Assembly: GCA_022771265.1 (NCBI GenBank)
Contig: JALFCG010000004.1
Location: 1 to 64,000 of the forward strand
Direction of reading: 5' to 3'
Origin: Prevotella sp.
Lineage (GTDB): Bacteria > Bacteroidota > Bacteroidia > Bacteroidales > Bacteroidaceae
Length of the DNA: 64,000 nucleotides
The notes beneath the pieces are model-generated. The model worked only from the letters and a program-made list of their open reading frames with translations. It ran no database searches and was not told the DNA's origin. Both the position numbers and the translations under genes were made by a program. Shown piece after piece: positions 46,091-54,499 of the stretch (position 1 is its first letter; each line of letters starts with the position of its first letter).

Positions 46091-46115
46091 CTTTTCTAAC
46101 TGCATTTACGAACAC

Positions 46116-46153
46116 GGGAGGTAACCGGAGTAACCGGGGTAACCGTGGTAACC
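46116..46153. repeat. Third GGTAACC array (array C), same direction as array A
   Basis: Four units of about 9 bp (GGAGGTAACC, GGAGTAACC, GGGGTAACC, GTGGTAACC). It is in the same orientation as array A and so can pair with array B across the AT palindrome. A-B and B-C pairing exclude one another. Confidence 0.9.
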
Positions 46154-46214
46154 ATGCGATATGGACATGGTAATTACGAAATTCTGGACAAAAACAAAAA
46201 AAATGCGGATAATG

Positions 46215-46246
46215 TTTCGTGGTTTGAATAATTTGTTGTAACTTTG
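46215..46246 (+). promoter_or_regulatory. Promoter of pgk
   Basis: TTTC (one mismatch to TTTG), exactly 20 bases, TAACTTTG, with the -7 element 63 bases before the ATG. Confidence 0.68.
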
Positions 46247-46309
46247 CGCTCGCTAAGGAACAATTAGTAAGAACAGGGTTAAATAATAAACTTTTAATAG
46301 AAAACAGTT

Positions 46310-47578
46310 ATGAATATTGAACAATTTAACTTTGCCGGTAAGAAGGCAATTGTCCGTGTGGACTTCAACGTGCCACTGAACGAGAATGGTATTGTAACCG
46401 ACGAGACACGCATCAAGGGTGCTCTGCCAACACTTAAGAAGGTGCTTGCCGATGGTGGCGCACTCATCATGATGAGTCACATGGGTAAGCCAAAGGGCAA
46501 GGTAAAGAAGGAACTGTCACTCTCACAGATTGTAAAGAACGTAAGCGCAAACCTCGGTGTGGAGGTGAAGTTTGCTGCAGACTGCGCTAATGCCGACGCT
46601 GAAGTTGCCGCACTGAAGCCAGGCGAGGCACTGCTGCTCGAGAACCTCCGCTTCTATCCAGAGGAAGAAGGCAAGCCTGTAGGCGTGGAGAAGGGTACTC
46701 CTGAGTACGACGAGGCAAAGAAGGAGATGAAAGACCGTCAGAAGGACTTCGCGAAGAAGCTCGCTTCTTACGCTGACTGCTATGTTATGGACGCATTCGG
46801 TACCGCTCACCGCAAGCATGCCTCTACAGCCGTCATCGCCGACTACTTCGACGCCGACAACAAGATGTTGGGCTATCTGATGGAGAAGGAAGTGACTGCC
46901 GTTGACAACGTGCTCAACAACATCAAGCGCCCGTTCGTCGCTATCATGGGCGGCTCGAAGGTTTCTACCAAGATCGGTATCATCGAGAATCTCCTTGGCA
47001 AGGTTGACAAGCTCATTCTCTGCGGTGGTATGACCTATACGTTCTCAAAGGCTCACGGTGGTGAGATTGGCGACTCTATCGTGGAGCTCGACAAGTTGGA
47101 CGTGGCTCTTGGAGTGGAGAAGATGGCTGCTGAGAAGGGAGTTGAGCTCGTGCTCGGTAATGATTCCGTATGCTGCACAGGCTACGACTTCAAGACTTTC
47201 TCCGTGAAGGAAGGCGCAAAGATTCAGGTGTTCCCGTCAAATGCCATCGAGGCAGGTTGGGATGGTCTCGACGCTGGTCCTGAAAGCCGTGAGAAGTTTG
47301 CTGCAGCTATCGAAGGTGCAAAGACAATCCTTTGGAACGGTCCTGCAGGATGCTTCGAGTGCGAGGAGTTCACAGCTGGCTCACGTGCCGTAGGTGAGGC
47401 TATCGCCAAGGCTACAGCCGAGGGTGCATTCTCGCTCATCGGCGGTGGTGACTCAGTGGCTTGTGTAAACAAGTTCGGTCTCGCCGACAAGGTTTCCTAC
47501 ATCTCTACCGGTGGTGGCGCACTGCTCGAGGCTATCGAGGGCAAGGTTCTTCCTGGCATCGCCGCTATCAAGGGATAA
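46310..47578 (+). CDS. pgk: Phosphoglycerate kinase
   Basis: Glycolytic enzyme making ATP from 1,3-bisphosphoglycerate. Length is 422 aa, two Rossmann-like lobes. The substrate-binding N-terminus is [50 protein letters not shown] and the [13 protein letters not shown] loop are present. The nucleotide lobe has [17 protein letters not shown] and [17 protein letters not shown] near the C-terminus. A single gene with its own promoter. The upstream region is highly unusual, so expression of this central gene may be affected by the repeat structure. Confidence 0.97.
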   Translation: MNIEQFNFAGKKAIVRVDFNVPLNENGIVTDETRIKGALPTLKKVLADGGALIMMSHMGKPKGKVKKELSLSQIVKNVSANLGVEVKFAADCANADAEVAALKPGEALLLENLRFYPEEEGKPVGVEKGTPEYDEAKKEMKDRQKDFAKKLASYADCYVMDAFGTAHRKHASTAVIADYFDADNKMLGYLMEKEVTAVDNVLNNIKRPFVAIMGGSKVSTKIGIIENLLGKVDKLILCGGMTYTFSKAHGGEIGDSIVELDKLDVALGVEKMAAEKGVELVLGNDSVCCTGYDFKTFSVKEGAKIQVFPSNAIEAGWDGLDAGPESREKFAAAIEGAKTILWNGPAGCFECEEFTAGSRAVGEAIAKATAEGAFSLIGGGDSVACVNKFGLADKVSYISTGGGALLEAIEGKVLPGIAAIKG

Positions 47579-47742
47579 TATACTTTGAACGTTGAACTTT
47601 TTTAGGTTGAACGTTGGTTTTTTGGGGACGTTGGATTGCTGCTGCTTTACTTGTCAAGTGGCAATTCAACGTTCTTCTTTTTCAACTTTCAACCGACATT
47701 TTTCAACTTTCAACGCCGTAAAGTGTTTTTTTTATGGTTTTC

Positions 47743-47774
47743 TTTCGTTATGTCATTTTTTTTGCTTACTTTTG
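47743..47774 (+). promoter_or_regulatory. Promoter of serS
   Basis: TTTC, exactly 20 bases, TACTTTTG, with the -7 element 39 bases before the ATG. The preceding 47580-47740 stretch carries repeated TTCAACTTTCAAC and GAACGTTG-like motifs. Confidence 0.65.
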
Positions 47775-47813
47775 CACCATTATTTCGGAATATAAACAAA
47801 AAGAGACATAATT

Positions 47814-49130
47814 ATGCTTACACTGAAACTCATTACTGAGGAAACTGACCGCGTGATACGTGGCCTTGAGAAGAAACACTTTGCTGGTGCAAAGGAAGCC
47901 ATCGACAATGTTCTTGCCATTGACAAGCGCCGACGCGAGTCGCAACAACAACTCGACAAGGTGAGGCAAGAGGCAAAGCAGATGGCAGCCAAAATAGGCT
48001 CGCTGATGAAGGAGGGGAAGAAAGAGGAAGCTGAAGAGACAAAGAAGCATGTCGCTGACCTTAAACAGCAGGACAAGACCCTGCAGGAGCAAATGGCAAA
48101 TGCGGAAAGCGAGCTCACAACGCTGCTCTGCCAAATACCTAACATTCCTTACGACGAAGTGCCTGAAGGTGCAGCTGCAGAGGACAACCACGTGGTGAAG
48201 AGCAACCTGAAGGAATGTGACGGAAACGACACCGTCGGCAATTGGAACGTAAACCCGGAAAACAAGGACGCCAAGCTGCCTCACTGGGAGCTGGCAAAGA
48301 AATATAACCTCATCGACTTTGACCTCGGAGTGAAGATAACTGGAGCAGGATTCCCTGTATATATAGGTATGGGAGCACGCCTGCAGCGGGCACTCATCAA
48401 CTTCTTCCTCGACGAGGCTCGCGCCTCCGGATATACTGAGGTGATGCCCCCGACAGTGGTCAACCAAGCCTCGGGCTATGGCACAGGCCAGCTGCCTGAC
48501 AAAGAGGGACAGATGTACCACTGCGAGGTTGACGACCTCTACCTTATTCCTACCGCCGAGGTGCCTGTGACGAACATCTATCGCGATGTCATCCTCGACG
48601 AGAAGGAACTGCCGATAAAGAACTGTGCCTACACGCAGTGTTTCCGTCGTGAGGCAGGCAGCTACGGCAAGGACGTGCGTGGCTTGAACCGCCTGCACGA
48701 GTTCTCAAAGATTGAAATCGTACGCATCGACAAGCCCGAGCACTCCAAGGAGTCGCACAAGGAGATGCTTGCCCATGTAGAGGGACTGCTCAAGAAACTG
48801 GAGCTGCCTTACCGCATCCTGTTGCTCTGCGGTGGCGACCAGTCGTTCACTTCCGCCATTTGCTACGACTTTGAAGTCTATTCTGAGGCACAGGGGCGCT
48901 GGCTTGAAGTTTCGTCGGTCAGCAACTTCGACACCTATCAGGCAAACCGCCTGAAGTGCCGCTATCGCCATGCCGAGGACAAGAAAATTGAGCTTTGCCA
49001 CACCCTCAATGGCTCAGCCCTCGCACTTCCGCGCATCGTTGCCGCCATTCTCGAAGACAACCAGACGCCGGAAGGCATCCGTGTGCCAAAAGCCCTCGTT
49101 CCTTACATGGGATGCGACTTGATAAATTGA
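47814..49130 (+). CDS. serS: Seryl-tRNA synthetase
   Basis: Charges tRNA-Ser. Length is 438 aa. An N-terminal coiled-coil tRNA-binding arm (about 30-105) contains RRRESQQQLDKVRQEAKQMA and EETKKHVADLKQQDKTLQ. The class II catalytic core follows: motif 1 region (GARLQRALINFFLDEARASGY with VMPPTVVNQAS), motif 2 CFRREAGSYGKDVRGLNRLHEF and motif 3 NGSALALPRIVAAILEDNQ. A single gene with its own promoter. The start at 47814 (MLTLKLITEETDRVIRGLEKK) is the usual one. Confidence 0.97.
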   Translation: MLTLKLITEETDRVIRGLEKKHFAGAKEAIDNVLAIDKRRRESQQQLDKVRQEAKQMAAKIGSLMKEGKKEEAEETKKHVADLKQQDKTLQEQMANAESELTTLLCQIPNIPYDEVPEGAAAEDNHVVKSNLKECDGNDTVGNWNVNPENKDAKLPHWELAKKYNLIDFDLGVKITGAGFPVYIGMGARLQRALINFFLDEARASGYTEVMPPTVVNQASGYGTGQLPDKEGQMYHCEVDDLYLIPTAEVPVTNIYRDVILDEKELPIKNCAYTQCFRREAGSYGKDVRGLNRLHEFSKIEIVRIDKPEHSKESHKEMLAHVEGLLKKLELPYRILLLCGGDQSFTSAICYDFEVYSEAQGRWLEVSSVSNFDTYQANRLKCRYRHAEDKKIELCHTLNGSALALPRIVAAILEDNQTPEGIRVPKALVPYMGCDLIN

Positions 49131-49163
49131 ACATTGAAGGTTGAATATTGAATATCGTACGAA

Positions 49164-51524
49164 ATGAATAGAATAGTAAGAAAACACCAGTTCTCGGAGA
49201 AGGTATTCCTTTTCGAGGTTGAGGCACCACTGATTGCCAAGAGCCGAAAGGCAGGAAACTTTGTCATCATTAGAGTGGGGAACAAGGGAGAGCGTATGCC
49301 GCTTACCATTGCCGATGCCGACATAGAGAAGGGCACAATAACCATAGTGGTACAGCGTGTGGGACTTTCCTCACAGAAACTATGCTCGCTCAACGAAGGC
49401 GACTATATCACTGACGTCGTGGGACCATTGGGAAATCCGACACATATAGAGAATTTCGGTACAGTCATCTGTGCAGGAGGTGGAGTGGGAGTAGCACCGA
49501 TGCTGCCCATCATCAGAGCACTGAAAGCTGCCGGAAACCGTGTACTCTCCGTAATAGCAGGCCGCTCGCGCGACTTGATTATTCTTGAGGACGAGGTGCG
49601 CGAGAGCAGCGACGAGCTTATTATCATGACCGACGACGGCTCTTACGGGGAAAAGGGCGTTGTCACCGTGGGTATAGAGAAATTCATCCAGCAGGAACAT
49701 ATCGACAAGGTGTTCGCCATCGGCCCTCCTGTCATGATGAAGTTCAGCTGCCTGCTCACACAGAAGTACAACATCCCAACCGACGTTTCCCTCAACACCA
49801 TCATGGTGGACGGAACGGGTATGTGTGGAGCATGCCGACTCACCATCGGAGGCAAGACAAAGTTCGTGTGCATCGACGGACCGGAATTCGACGGAGCTCT
49901 TGTCGATTGGGATGAGATGTTCAAGCGAATGGGAACATTCAAGCGCGAGGAACAAGAGGAAATGGAACACTATACCGACCATCTCTCCGGAGTGACCGAC
50001 AAGCAAGAACCGGAAAAAGAACCGACTGCCGACACTGCCGCAGAAACCAAACGGACTGATACAGAGGAAGAGTCGATAGAGACTCTTACCGATCGCAATG
50101 CCGACTGGCGCAAGGAGGTGCGTGCCGCTATGAAGCCAAAGGAGCGCACTGCCATAAAGCGTGTGCAGATGCCGGAGCTCGACCCTGTATATCGTGCCAC
50201 AACAAGAACTGAGGAGGTGAACAAGGGACTGACGCTCGAAATGGCAATGACGGAGGCGAAGCGTTGTCTCGACTGTGCAAAGCCTACATGTGTGGAAGGC
50301 TGTCCGGTGAACATCAACATACCATCGTTTATCAAGAACATTGAACGTGGAAACATTCTCGGTGCTGCCAAGGTACTGAAGCAGACATCGGCCCTGCCTG
50401 CTGTCTGCGGTCGCGTGTGTCCACAGGAGAAGCAGTGTGAGAGCCGATGCATACACCTGAAGATGAACGAGCCTGCAGTGGCTATTGGCTATCTGGAACG
50501 TTTCGCAGCCGACTACGAGCGCGAGAGCGGACAGATGTCGTTGCCTGAGATAGCTCCTGCCAACGGAATAAAGGTTGCCGTGGTGGGTTCAGGTCCTTCA
50601 GGATTGAGCTTTGCAGGCGACATGGTGAAGCTGGGATACGAAGTCCATGTGTTCGAGGCTCTGCACGAGATTGGCGGAGTGTTGAAATACGGTATTCCTG
50701 AGTTCCGTCTGCCCAACCGGATAGTGGATGTGGAGATAGAGAACCTGAAGAAGATGGGCGTACACTTCCAGACCGACTGTATCGTTGGCAAGACAGTGTC
50801 AGTAGAACAGCTTGAGAACAGCGGTTTCAAGGGAATATTCGTCGGTTCAGGAGCTGGTCTGCCAAACTTCATGAACATCCCTGGAGAAAATGCTATTAAC
50901 ATATTGTCGTCAAACGAGTATCTGACCCGCGTGAACCTGATGGATGCTGCTGACCCATTGTCAGACACTCCTATCAACCTTGGCAAGAAAGTCATAGTGG
51001 TAGGTGGTGGAAACACTGCAATGGACTCTTGCCGAACGGCAAAGCGCCTTGGTGCAGATGTCACTCTCGTATATCGTCGTTCGGAAGAAGAAATGCCGGC
51101 ACGTCTTGAAGAGGTGAAACACGCCAAGGAGGAGGGCATCAACTTCCTCTGTCTGCACAACCCCATCGAGTACAAGGCTGACGAGAAGGGTGCCGTTTGT
51201 CAGGCTGTGCTGCAGGTGATGGAGCTCGGTGAGCCTGACGCATCGGGTCGCCGCAGTCCTGTGCCTGTCGAGGGAAAGACGGTTACTGTGGATGTTGACC
51301 AGGTGATAGTTGCCGTTGGCGTATCGCCAAACCCACTTGTACCGAAGTCTATCGAGGGTCTTGAACTTGGCCGCAAGAACACAATAGCCGTGAACGAACA
51401 AATGCAGAGCTCGCGCCCGACAGTGTTTGCCGGTGGTGACATTGTACGTGGAGGAGCCACCGTCATCCTTGCCATGGGCGACGGCCGCCGTGCAGCAGCT
51501 GCAATGAACGAGAAACTGAAATGA
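49164..51524 (+). CDS. Fused NfnAB/SudAB-like ferredoxin:NADP oxidoreductase-type flavoprotein
   Basis: A 786-aa fusion. Residues 1-270 are a ferredoxin reductase-like FAD/NAD-binding subunit (as in PyrK, NfnA and SudB) with a C-terminal 2Fe-2S site (GTGMCGACRLTIGGKTKFVC). A charged linker of about 60 residues follows. Residues 330-786 are a GltD-like NADPH-binding flavoprotein with 4Fe-4S cysteines (CLDCAKPTCVEGCPVNI; VCGRVCPQEKQCESRC) and Rossmann motifs (VAVVGSGPSGLSFAGDM; VIVVGGGNTAMDS). Separate NfnA and NfnB proteins carry out electron bifurcation between NADH, NADPH and ferredoxin; the fused form is common in Bacteroidetes. Automated annotation often calls it glutamate synthase, but no large GltB subunit is adjacent. 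Confidence 0.85.
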   Translation: MNRIVRKHQFSEKVFLFEVEAPLIAKSRKAGNFVIIRVGNKGERMPLTIADADIEKGTITIVVQRVGLSSQKLCSLNEGDYITDVVGPLGNPTHIENFGTVICAGGGVGVAPMLPIIRALKAAGNRVLSVIAGRSRDLIILEDEVRESSDELIIMTDDGSYGEKGVVTVGIEKFIQQEHIDKVFAIGPPVMMKFSCLLTQKYNIPTDVSLNTIMVDGTGMCGACRLTIGGKTKFVCIDGPEFDGALVDWDEMFKRMGTFKREEQEEMEHYTDHLSGVTDKQEPEKEPTADTAAETKRTDTEEESIETLTDRNADWRKEVRAAMKPKERTAIKRVQMPELDPVYRATTRTEEVNKGLTLEMAMTEAKRCLDCAKPTCVEGCPVNINIPSFIKNIERGNILGAAKVLKQTSALPAVCGRVCPQEKQCESRCIHLKMNEPAVAIGYLERFAADYERESGQMSLPEIAPANGIKVAVVGSGPSGLSFAGDMVKLGYEVHVFEALHEIGGVLKYGIPEFRLPNRIVDVEIENLKKMGVHFQTDCIVGKTVSVEQLENSGFKGIFVGSGAGLPNFMNIPGENAINILSSNEYLTRVNLMDAADPLSDTPINLGKKVIVVGGGNTAMDSCRTAKRLGADVTLVYRRSEEEMPARLEEVKHAKEEGINFLCLHNPIEYKADEKGAVCQAVLQVMELGEPDASGRRSPVPVEGKTVTVDVDQVIVAVGVSPNPLVPKSIEGLELGRKNTIAVNEQMQSSRPTVFAGGDIVRGGATVILAMGDGRRAAAAMNEKLK

Positions 51525-51889
51525 ACGGACTATATACAATAATGTTGCTCATACTAAGCAATGTCTTTATGACACTTGCTTGGTATGGGCATCTGAAGCT
51601 ACAGGAGACAGGTGCTTCAGCGAAGTGGCCGCTCATCGGGGTGATAGCCTTTTCGTGGGGCATCGCCTTCTTTGAGTATTGTTGTCAGGTTCCAGCCAAC
51701 CGCCTTGGTTTTCAAGGCAATGGCGGACCGTTTAACCTCGTGCAGCTCAAGGTGATACAGGAGTGTGTCAGCCTCGCTGTATTCGCCGTTATCGCCAACA
51801 TACTGTTTCAGGGACAGAACCTGCACTGGAACCACATATTGGCATTCTTCCTGATTATCTGTGCCGTATATCTTGTGTTTATGAAATGA
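51521..51889 (+). CDS. DMT-superfamily DUF486 small membrane protein
   Basis: A 122-aa inner-membrane protein with four TM helices, matching the DUF486 group. Motifs are MTLAWYGHLK in the first helix, VIAFSWGIAFFEYCCQVPANRLGF in the second and a final helix ILAFFLIICAVYLVFMK. Its function is unknown; the group is distantly related to small multidrug transporters. Its ATG overlaps the upstream stop and its stop overlaps the next start (ATGA on both sides), so three genes are translationally linked. Confidence 0.85.
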   Translation: MNGLYTIMLLILSNVFMTLAWYGHLKLQETGASAKWPLIGVIAFSWGIAFFEYCCQVPANRLGFQGNGGPFNLVQLKVIQECVSLAVFAVIANILFQGQNLHWNHILAFFLIICAVYLVFMK

Positions 51890-52632
51890 CAGAAGTGGAG
51901 CGGCGTTTGACGAAAGCCTTCAAGAAGGCAATGGGTCGATTCCGGATTATTGAGGATGGCGACCATATTCTTGTCGGTCTCTCAGGTGGTAAGGACTCAC
52001 TGCTGCTGCTTGAGCTCCTGGCAAAGCGAAGCCGGATAATAAAACCGCAATTCACCGTTGAGGCTGTTCATGTGAGAATGGCAAACGTGCGCTATGAGAC
52101 CTCAACAGACTATCTCTCACGCTTCTGCGAGAATCTTGGCGTAAGGCTACACGTTGTTACCACATCATTTGACGAGACCATACCAACACATAAGCCCAAG
52201 TGCTTCCTTTGCTCATGGCATCGTAGGAAACAGATGTTCAACCTCGCGCAAGAACTTGGCTGCAACAAGATAGCCCTTGGACACCACAACGACGACATAA
52301 TACACACGGCACTGATGAACACCTTCTTCCAAGGCCAATTTTCCACAATGCCTGTCGTATTGAAGATGCGCAAGATGCCGTTGACCATTATCCGGCCTTT
52401 ATGTTTTTGTGAAGAAAGGGATATCAAGGAATATGCAGAACAGAGCAATTATGAAAAACAAGTAAAAATCTGTCCATACGAGAATGACTCCCATCGTGCA
52501 GAGATACGAGAGCTTTACAAAACCATTGAGGGGATGGCTCCTGAGGTAAGGTATTCTATTTGGAATGCCTTGGAGTCGGAAGACAAACTTGTCTCTCCAC
52601 CCGAAGGTCTCGGAGGGAGAGACAAGACATAA
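51886..52632 (+). CDS. ttcA: TtcA/TilS-family PP-loop ATPase, probable tRNA 2-thiocytidine synthase
   Basis: A 248-aa protein. The PP-loop LVGLSGGKDSLLLLELL is an ATP pyrophosphatase site that adenylates a tRNA base. Cysteines in KCFLCSWHRRKQMF and a later Cys in KICPYEN fit the three-cysteine 4Fe-4S site of TtcA-type thiolases. CNKIALGHHNDDIIHTALMN is the TtcA signature. The ORF-track start (51763) lies in the previous gene; the ATG at 51886 is correct. It could thiolate another base or small RNA, since TtcA paralogues exist. Confidence 0.85.
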   Translation: MTEVERRLTKAFKKAMGRFRIIEDGDHILVGLSGGKDSLLLLELLAKRSRIIKPQFTVEAVHVRMANVRYETSTDYLSRFCENLGVRLHVVTTSFDETIPTHKPKCFLCSWHRRKQMFNLAQELGCNKIALGHHNDDIIHTALMNTFFQGQFSTMPVVLKMRKMPLTIIRPLCFCEERDIKEYAEQSNYEKQVKICPYENDSHRAEIRELYKTIEGMAPEVRYSIWNALESEDKLVSPPEGLGGRDKT

Positions 52633-53118
52633 TCATTCGTCGTCGTCTTCAACCGGAATGTTGTCGATAGGCAACTGTCGGCTTATGACTGAGTTAAATG
52701 CTATGATAGTCTCGCTTCTTGCAAGACCAAGAGGTTGCAACTTGTCGTGAATGATGTTGAGCAGATGATGGTTATTGACTGCGTAAATCTTTATGAAAAG
52801 GTCGAAGTCGCCTGTCGTATAGTGACATTCCACTACTTCAGGTATCTCATAGAGTTTCTTGACCACAGTGTCAAACTTTTCAGGATTACGAAGGTTAAGA
52901 CCTATGTAAGCGCAGGTTTCATATCCAATTTTCTCTGGGTCGAGAACGAATTGTGACCCTTTAAGTATTCCCATACTTGTCAGTTTCTGAATACGCTGGT
53001 GTATTGCAGCTCCACTGACATTACATGCTCTTGCCACTTCAAGAAAAGGTACTCTTGCATCAGCAGCAATCATTCTCAGGATTTGCTTGTCGAGCTTGTC
53101 AATTTTCTGTATTGCCAT
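52633..53118 (-). CDS. Lrp/AsnC family transcriptional regulator
   Basis: A 161-aa regulator with an N-terminal winged helix-turn-helix (IDKLDKQILRMIAADARVPFLEVARACNVSGAAIHQRI) and a C-terminal RAM/AsnC ligand-binding domain (KIGYETCAYIGLNLRNPEKFDTVVK, CHYTTGDFDLFIKIY). It is the last gene of the run dsbD, cyuA, lrp on this strand. In E. coli the Lrp-like protein DecR/CyuR switches on the cysteine desulfidase gene in response to cysteine, so this may be the local regulator. It carries a -7-like TAACTTTG at 53141-53148 of its own. Confidence 0.9.
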   Translation of the reverse strand: MAIQKIDKLDKQILRMIAADARVPFLEVARACNVSGAAIHQRIQKLTSMGILKGSQFVLDPEKIGYETCAYIGLNLRNPEKFDTVVKKLYEIPEVVECHYTTGDFDLFIKIYAVNNHHLLNIIHDKLQPLGLARSETIIAFNSVISRQLPIDNIPVEDDDE

Positions 53119-53140
53119 TTTATAATTTTCTTATTGGCGA

Positions 53141-53148
53141 CAAAGTTA
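53141..53148 (-). promoter_or_regulatory. Possible -7 promoter element of the Lrp/AsnC gene
   Basis: TAACTTTG on the minus strand, 22 bases before the ATG. An ATTG that could be the -33 element is 19 bases further upstream. It would allow expression apart from cyuA. Confidence 0.45.
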
Positions 53149-53206
53149 ATGATTTTTCTTGAAAAAACAATGATTTTATAATTAATTTTTTTGTTTTTGC
53201 GAAAAA

Positions 53207-54496
53207 TCAACACTTGTGGGTCATGATATTCAGCACCATATCGTCAGTTGCACGCATTGCGTCGGCACCGATACTTGTCAAGTTATGGATGCTTTTATCA
53301 ACATCGTCGTCAATGATTCCTTCTGCACTGCTTACGCATTTGCCTTCCATTGACAGAAGGGCTGAGAGTATGGCTGTACTTACACCGGAGGAAATCTTGA
53401 GTGCACAGCTTGGTTTCGCGCCGTCACAAATCATTCCTGTAAGGTTGGCTATCATGTTCTTAACAGCATTGCAGACGCGCTGGTAGTCGCCGCCCATAAG
53501 ATATGTAATGCCGCAACTGCTGCCTATGGATGCCACAACACAACCACAAAGAGCTGATAGCTTGCCCAAGCTCTGCTTAATGTATATGGCTGTGAGATGG
53601 CTGAGCGTGAGGGCGCGTATGAGTTCTTCCTCAGTGTTCTCGTTCTCCTTGGCATAGACAGCCACTGGATTAGTGGCGCAGATGCCTTGATTGCCGCTGC
53701 CACTGTTGCTCATGACAGGAATAAGAGCTCCACCCATTCGTGCATCGCAAGCTGAAGCCGTGCGTGCAATGATATGTGAGAAAATGCTTTTACCGAAAAT
53801 ACCTTGAGCTAACGGGCGGTCGATGGTTTTTCCCAGGTTGTGGCCATAGTTGCCGAGTATTGCCTTTCGGGCAGCATTCATGTTGTATTCCTTTGTCTTG
53901 AGGATGAAACGAATCTCGTCGAGTGGGGCTGTAGTCGCGAAATCATACACCATTCTCAGATTAAGCTGTATGTCATCTTCAACATCAGTGCCTTCTGATG
54001 TGTGCTGCTTGTCCAGTATGACTTCTTTGGGAGAGCTGATGTATATGAAATTGGTGTGACTGCCTGCAATGATGGCTGACGAGGTGTTTCCTTCTTCGTC
54101 ACTGCATATTATCTCAACATATAGCTTTTCGGTTATTCCTTCTTTTAGGGCAATGTCGATACATTCCTTTTCAATGTATTGTTTTCCTTCTTCAAGTGAT
54201 TGCGGGGTGAGGTCGCGCAGCACTTCAAGCTGGTATTCCGACTTGCCTATGAGAGCGCCGAGGGCAATGGCAATAGGCAATCCAATCATCCCTGTTCCTG
54301 GAATTCCTACACCCATCGCGTTCTTGAGAATGTTAGCACTAAGAAGAGCTTTGATTTTTTTCGGACGACATCCGAGTGCCTCTGCTGCACGTGCTGTGGC
54401 AAGAGCCACTGCCATCGGTTCGGTGCAACCGATGGCAGGGACTACTTCTTTGTTGAGGAGAGCTATTATGCTCTCACGTATAGTGTTTTCCTGCAT
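53207..54496 (-). CDS. cyuA: L-cysteine desulfidase family protein (CyuA/UPF0597, serine-dehydratase alpha-like)
   Basis: A 429-aa cytoplasmic protein likely converting cysteine to pyruvate, ammonia and sulfide with a 4Fe-4S cluster. Cysteines in the family positions are VPAIGCTEPMAVALATARAA (residue about 23), GNQGICATNPVAVYA, LCGCVVASIGSSCGITYLMGG and MICDGAKPSCALKISSGV. The Ala/Gly-rich motifs agree with CyuA (YhaM). Serine dehydratase alpha chains share this fold, so serine is an alternative substrate. The gene is 3 bases downstream of dsbD and upstream of the Lrp-type regulator. Confidence 0.85.
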   Translation of the reverse strand: MQENTIRESIIALLNKEVVPAIGCTEPMAVALATARAAEALGCRPKKIKALLSANILKNAMGVGIPGTGMIGLPIAIALGALIGKSEYQLEVLRDLTPQSLEEGKQYIEKECIDIALKEGITEKLYVEIICSDEEGNTSSAIIAGSHTNFIYISSPKEVILDKQHTSEGTDVEDDIQLNLRMVYDFATTAPLDEIRFILKTKEYNMNAARKAILGNYGHNLGKTIDRPLAQGIFGKSIFSHIIARTASACDARMGGALIPVMSNSGSGNQGICATNPVAVYAKENENTEEELIRALTLSHLTAIYIKQSLGKLSALCGCVVASIGSSCGITYLMGGDYQRVCNAVKNMIANLTGMICDGAKPSCALKISSGVSTAILSALLSMEGKCVSSAEGIIDDDVDKSIHNLTSIGADAMRATDDMVLNIMTHKC

Positions 54497-54499
54497 AGA

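Larger units (their letters stand above)
45847..46309. other. Intergenic region with repeat arrays and palindrome before pgk
   Basis: 463 bases without a gene. It contains three GGTAACC arrays and a 38-bp perfect palindrome (separate entries) and the pgk promoter at 46215-46246. The stretch 45899-45975 between arrays A and B holds nothing I recognise. Confidence 0.8.

Noticed and set aside
45859-46153. Remnant of a transposon or insertion sequence
   Set aside because: No transposase fragment or target duplication was seen; the repeats are short iterations rather than element ends.
47766-48698. 310-aa minus-strand ORF
   Set aside because: Shadow of serS.
49380-50456. 358-aa minus-strand ORF
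   Set aside because: It is antisense to the NfnAB/SudAB-like fusion, with composition typical of a shadow frame (Cys/His/Leu-rich, no domain).
49164-51524. Glutamate synthase small subunit as the function of the fused flavoprotein
   Set aside because: The GltD-like half is shared by NfnB and SudA; the N-terminal PyrK/NfnA-like half and lack of an adjacent gltB favour the bifurcating-oxidoreductase reading.
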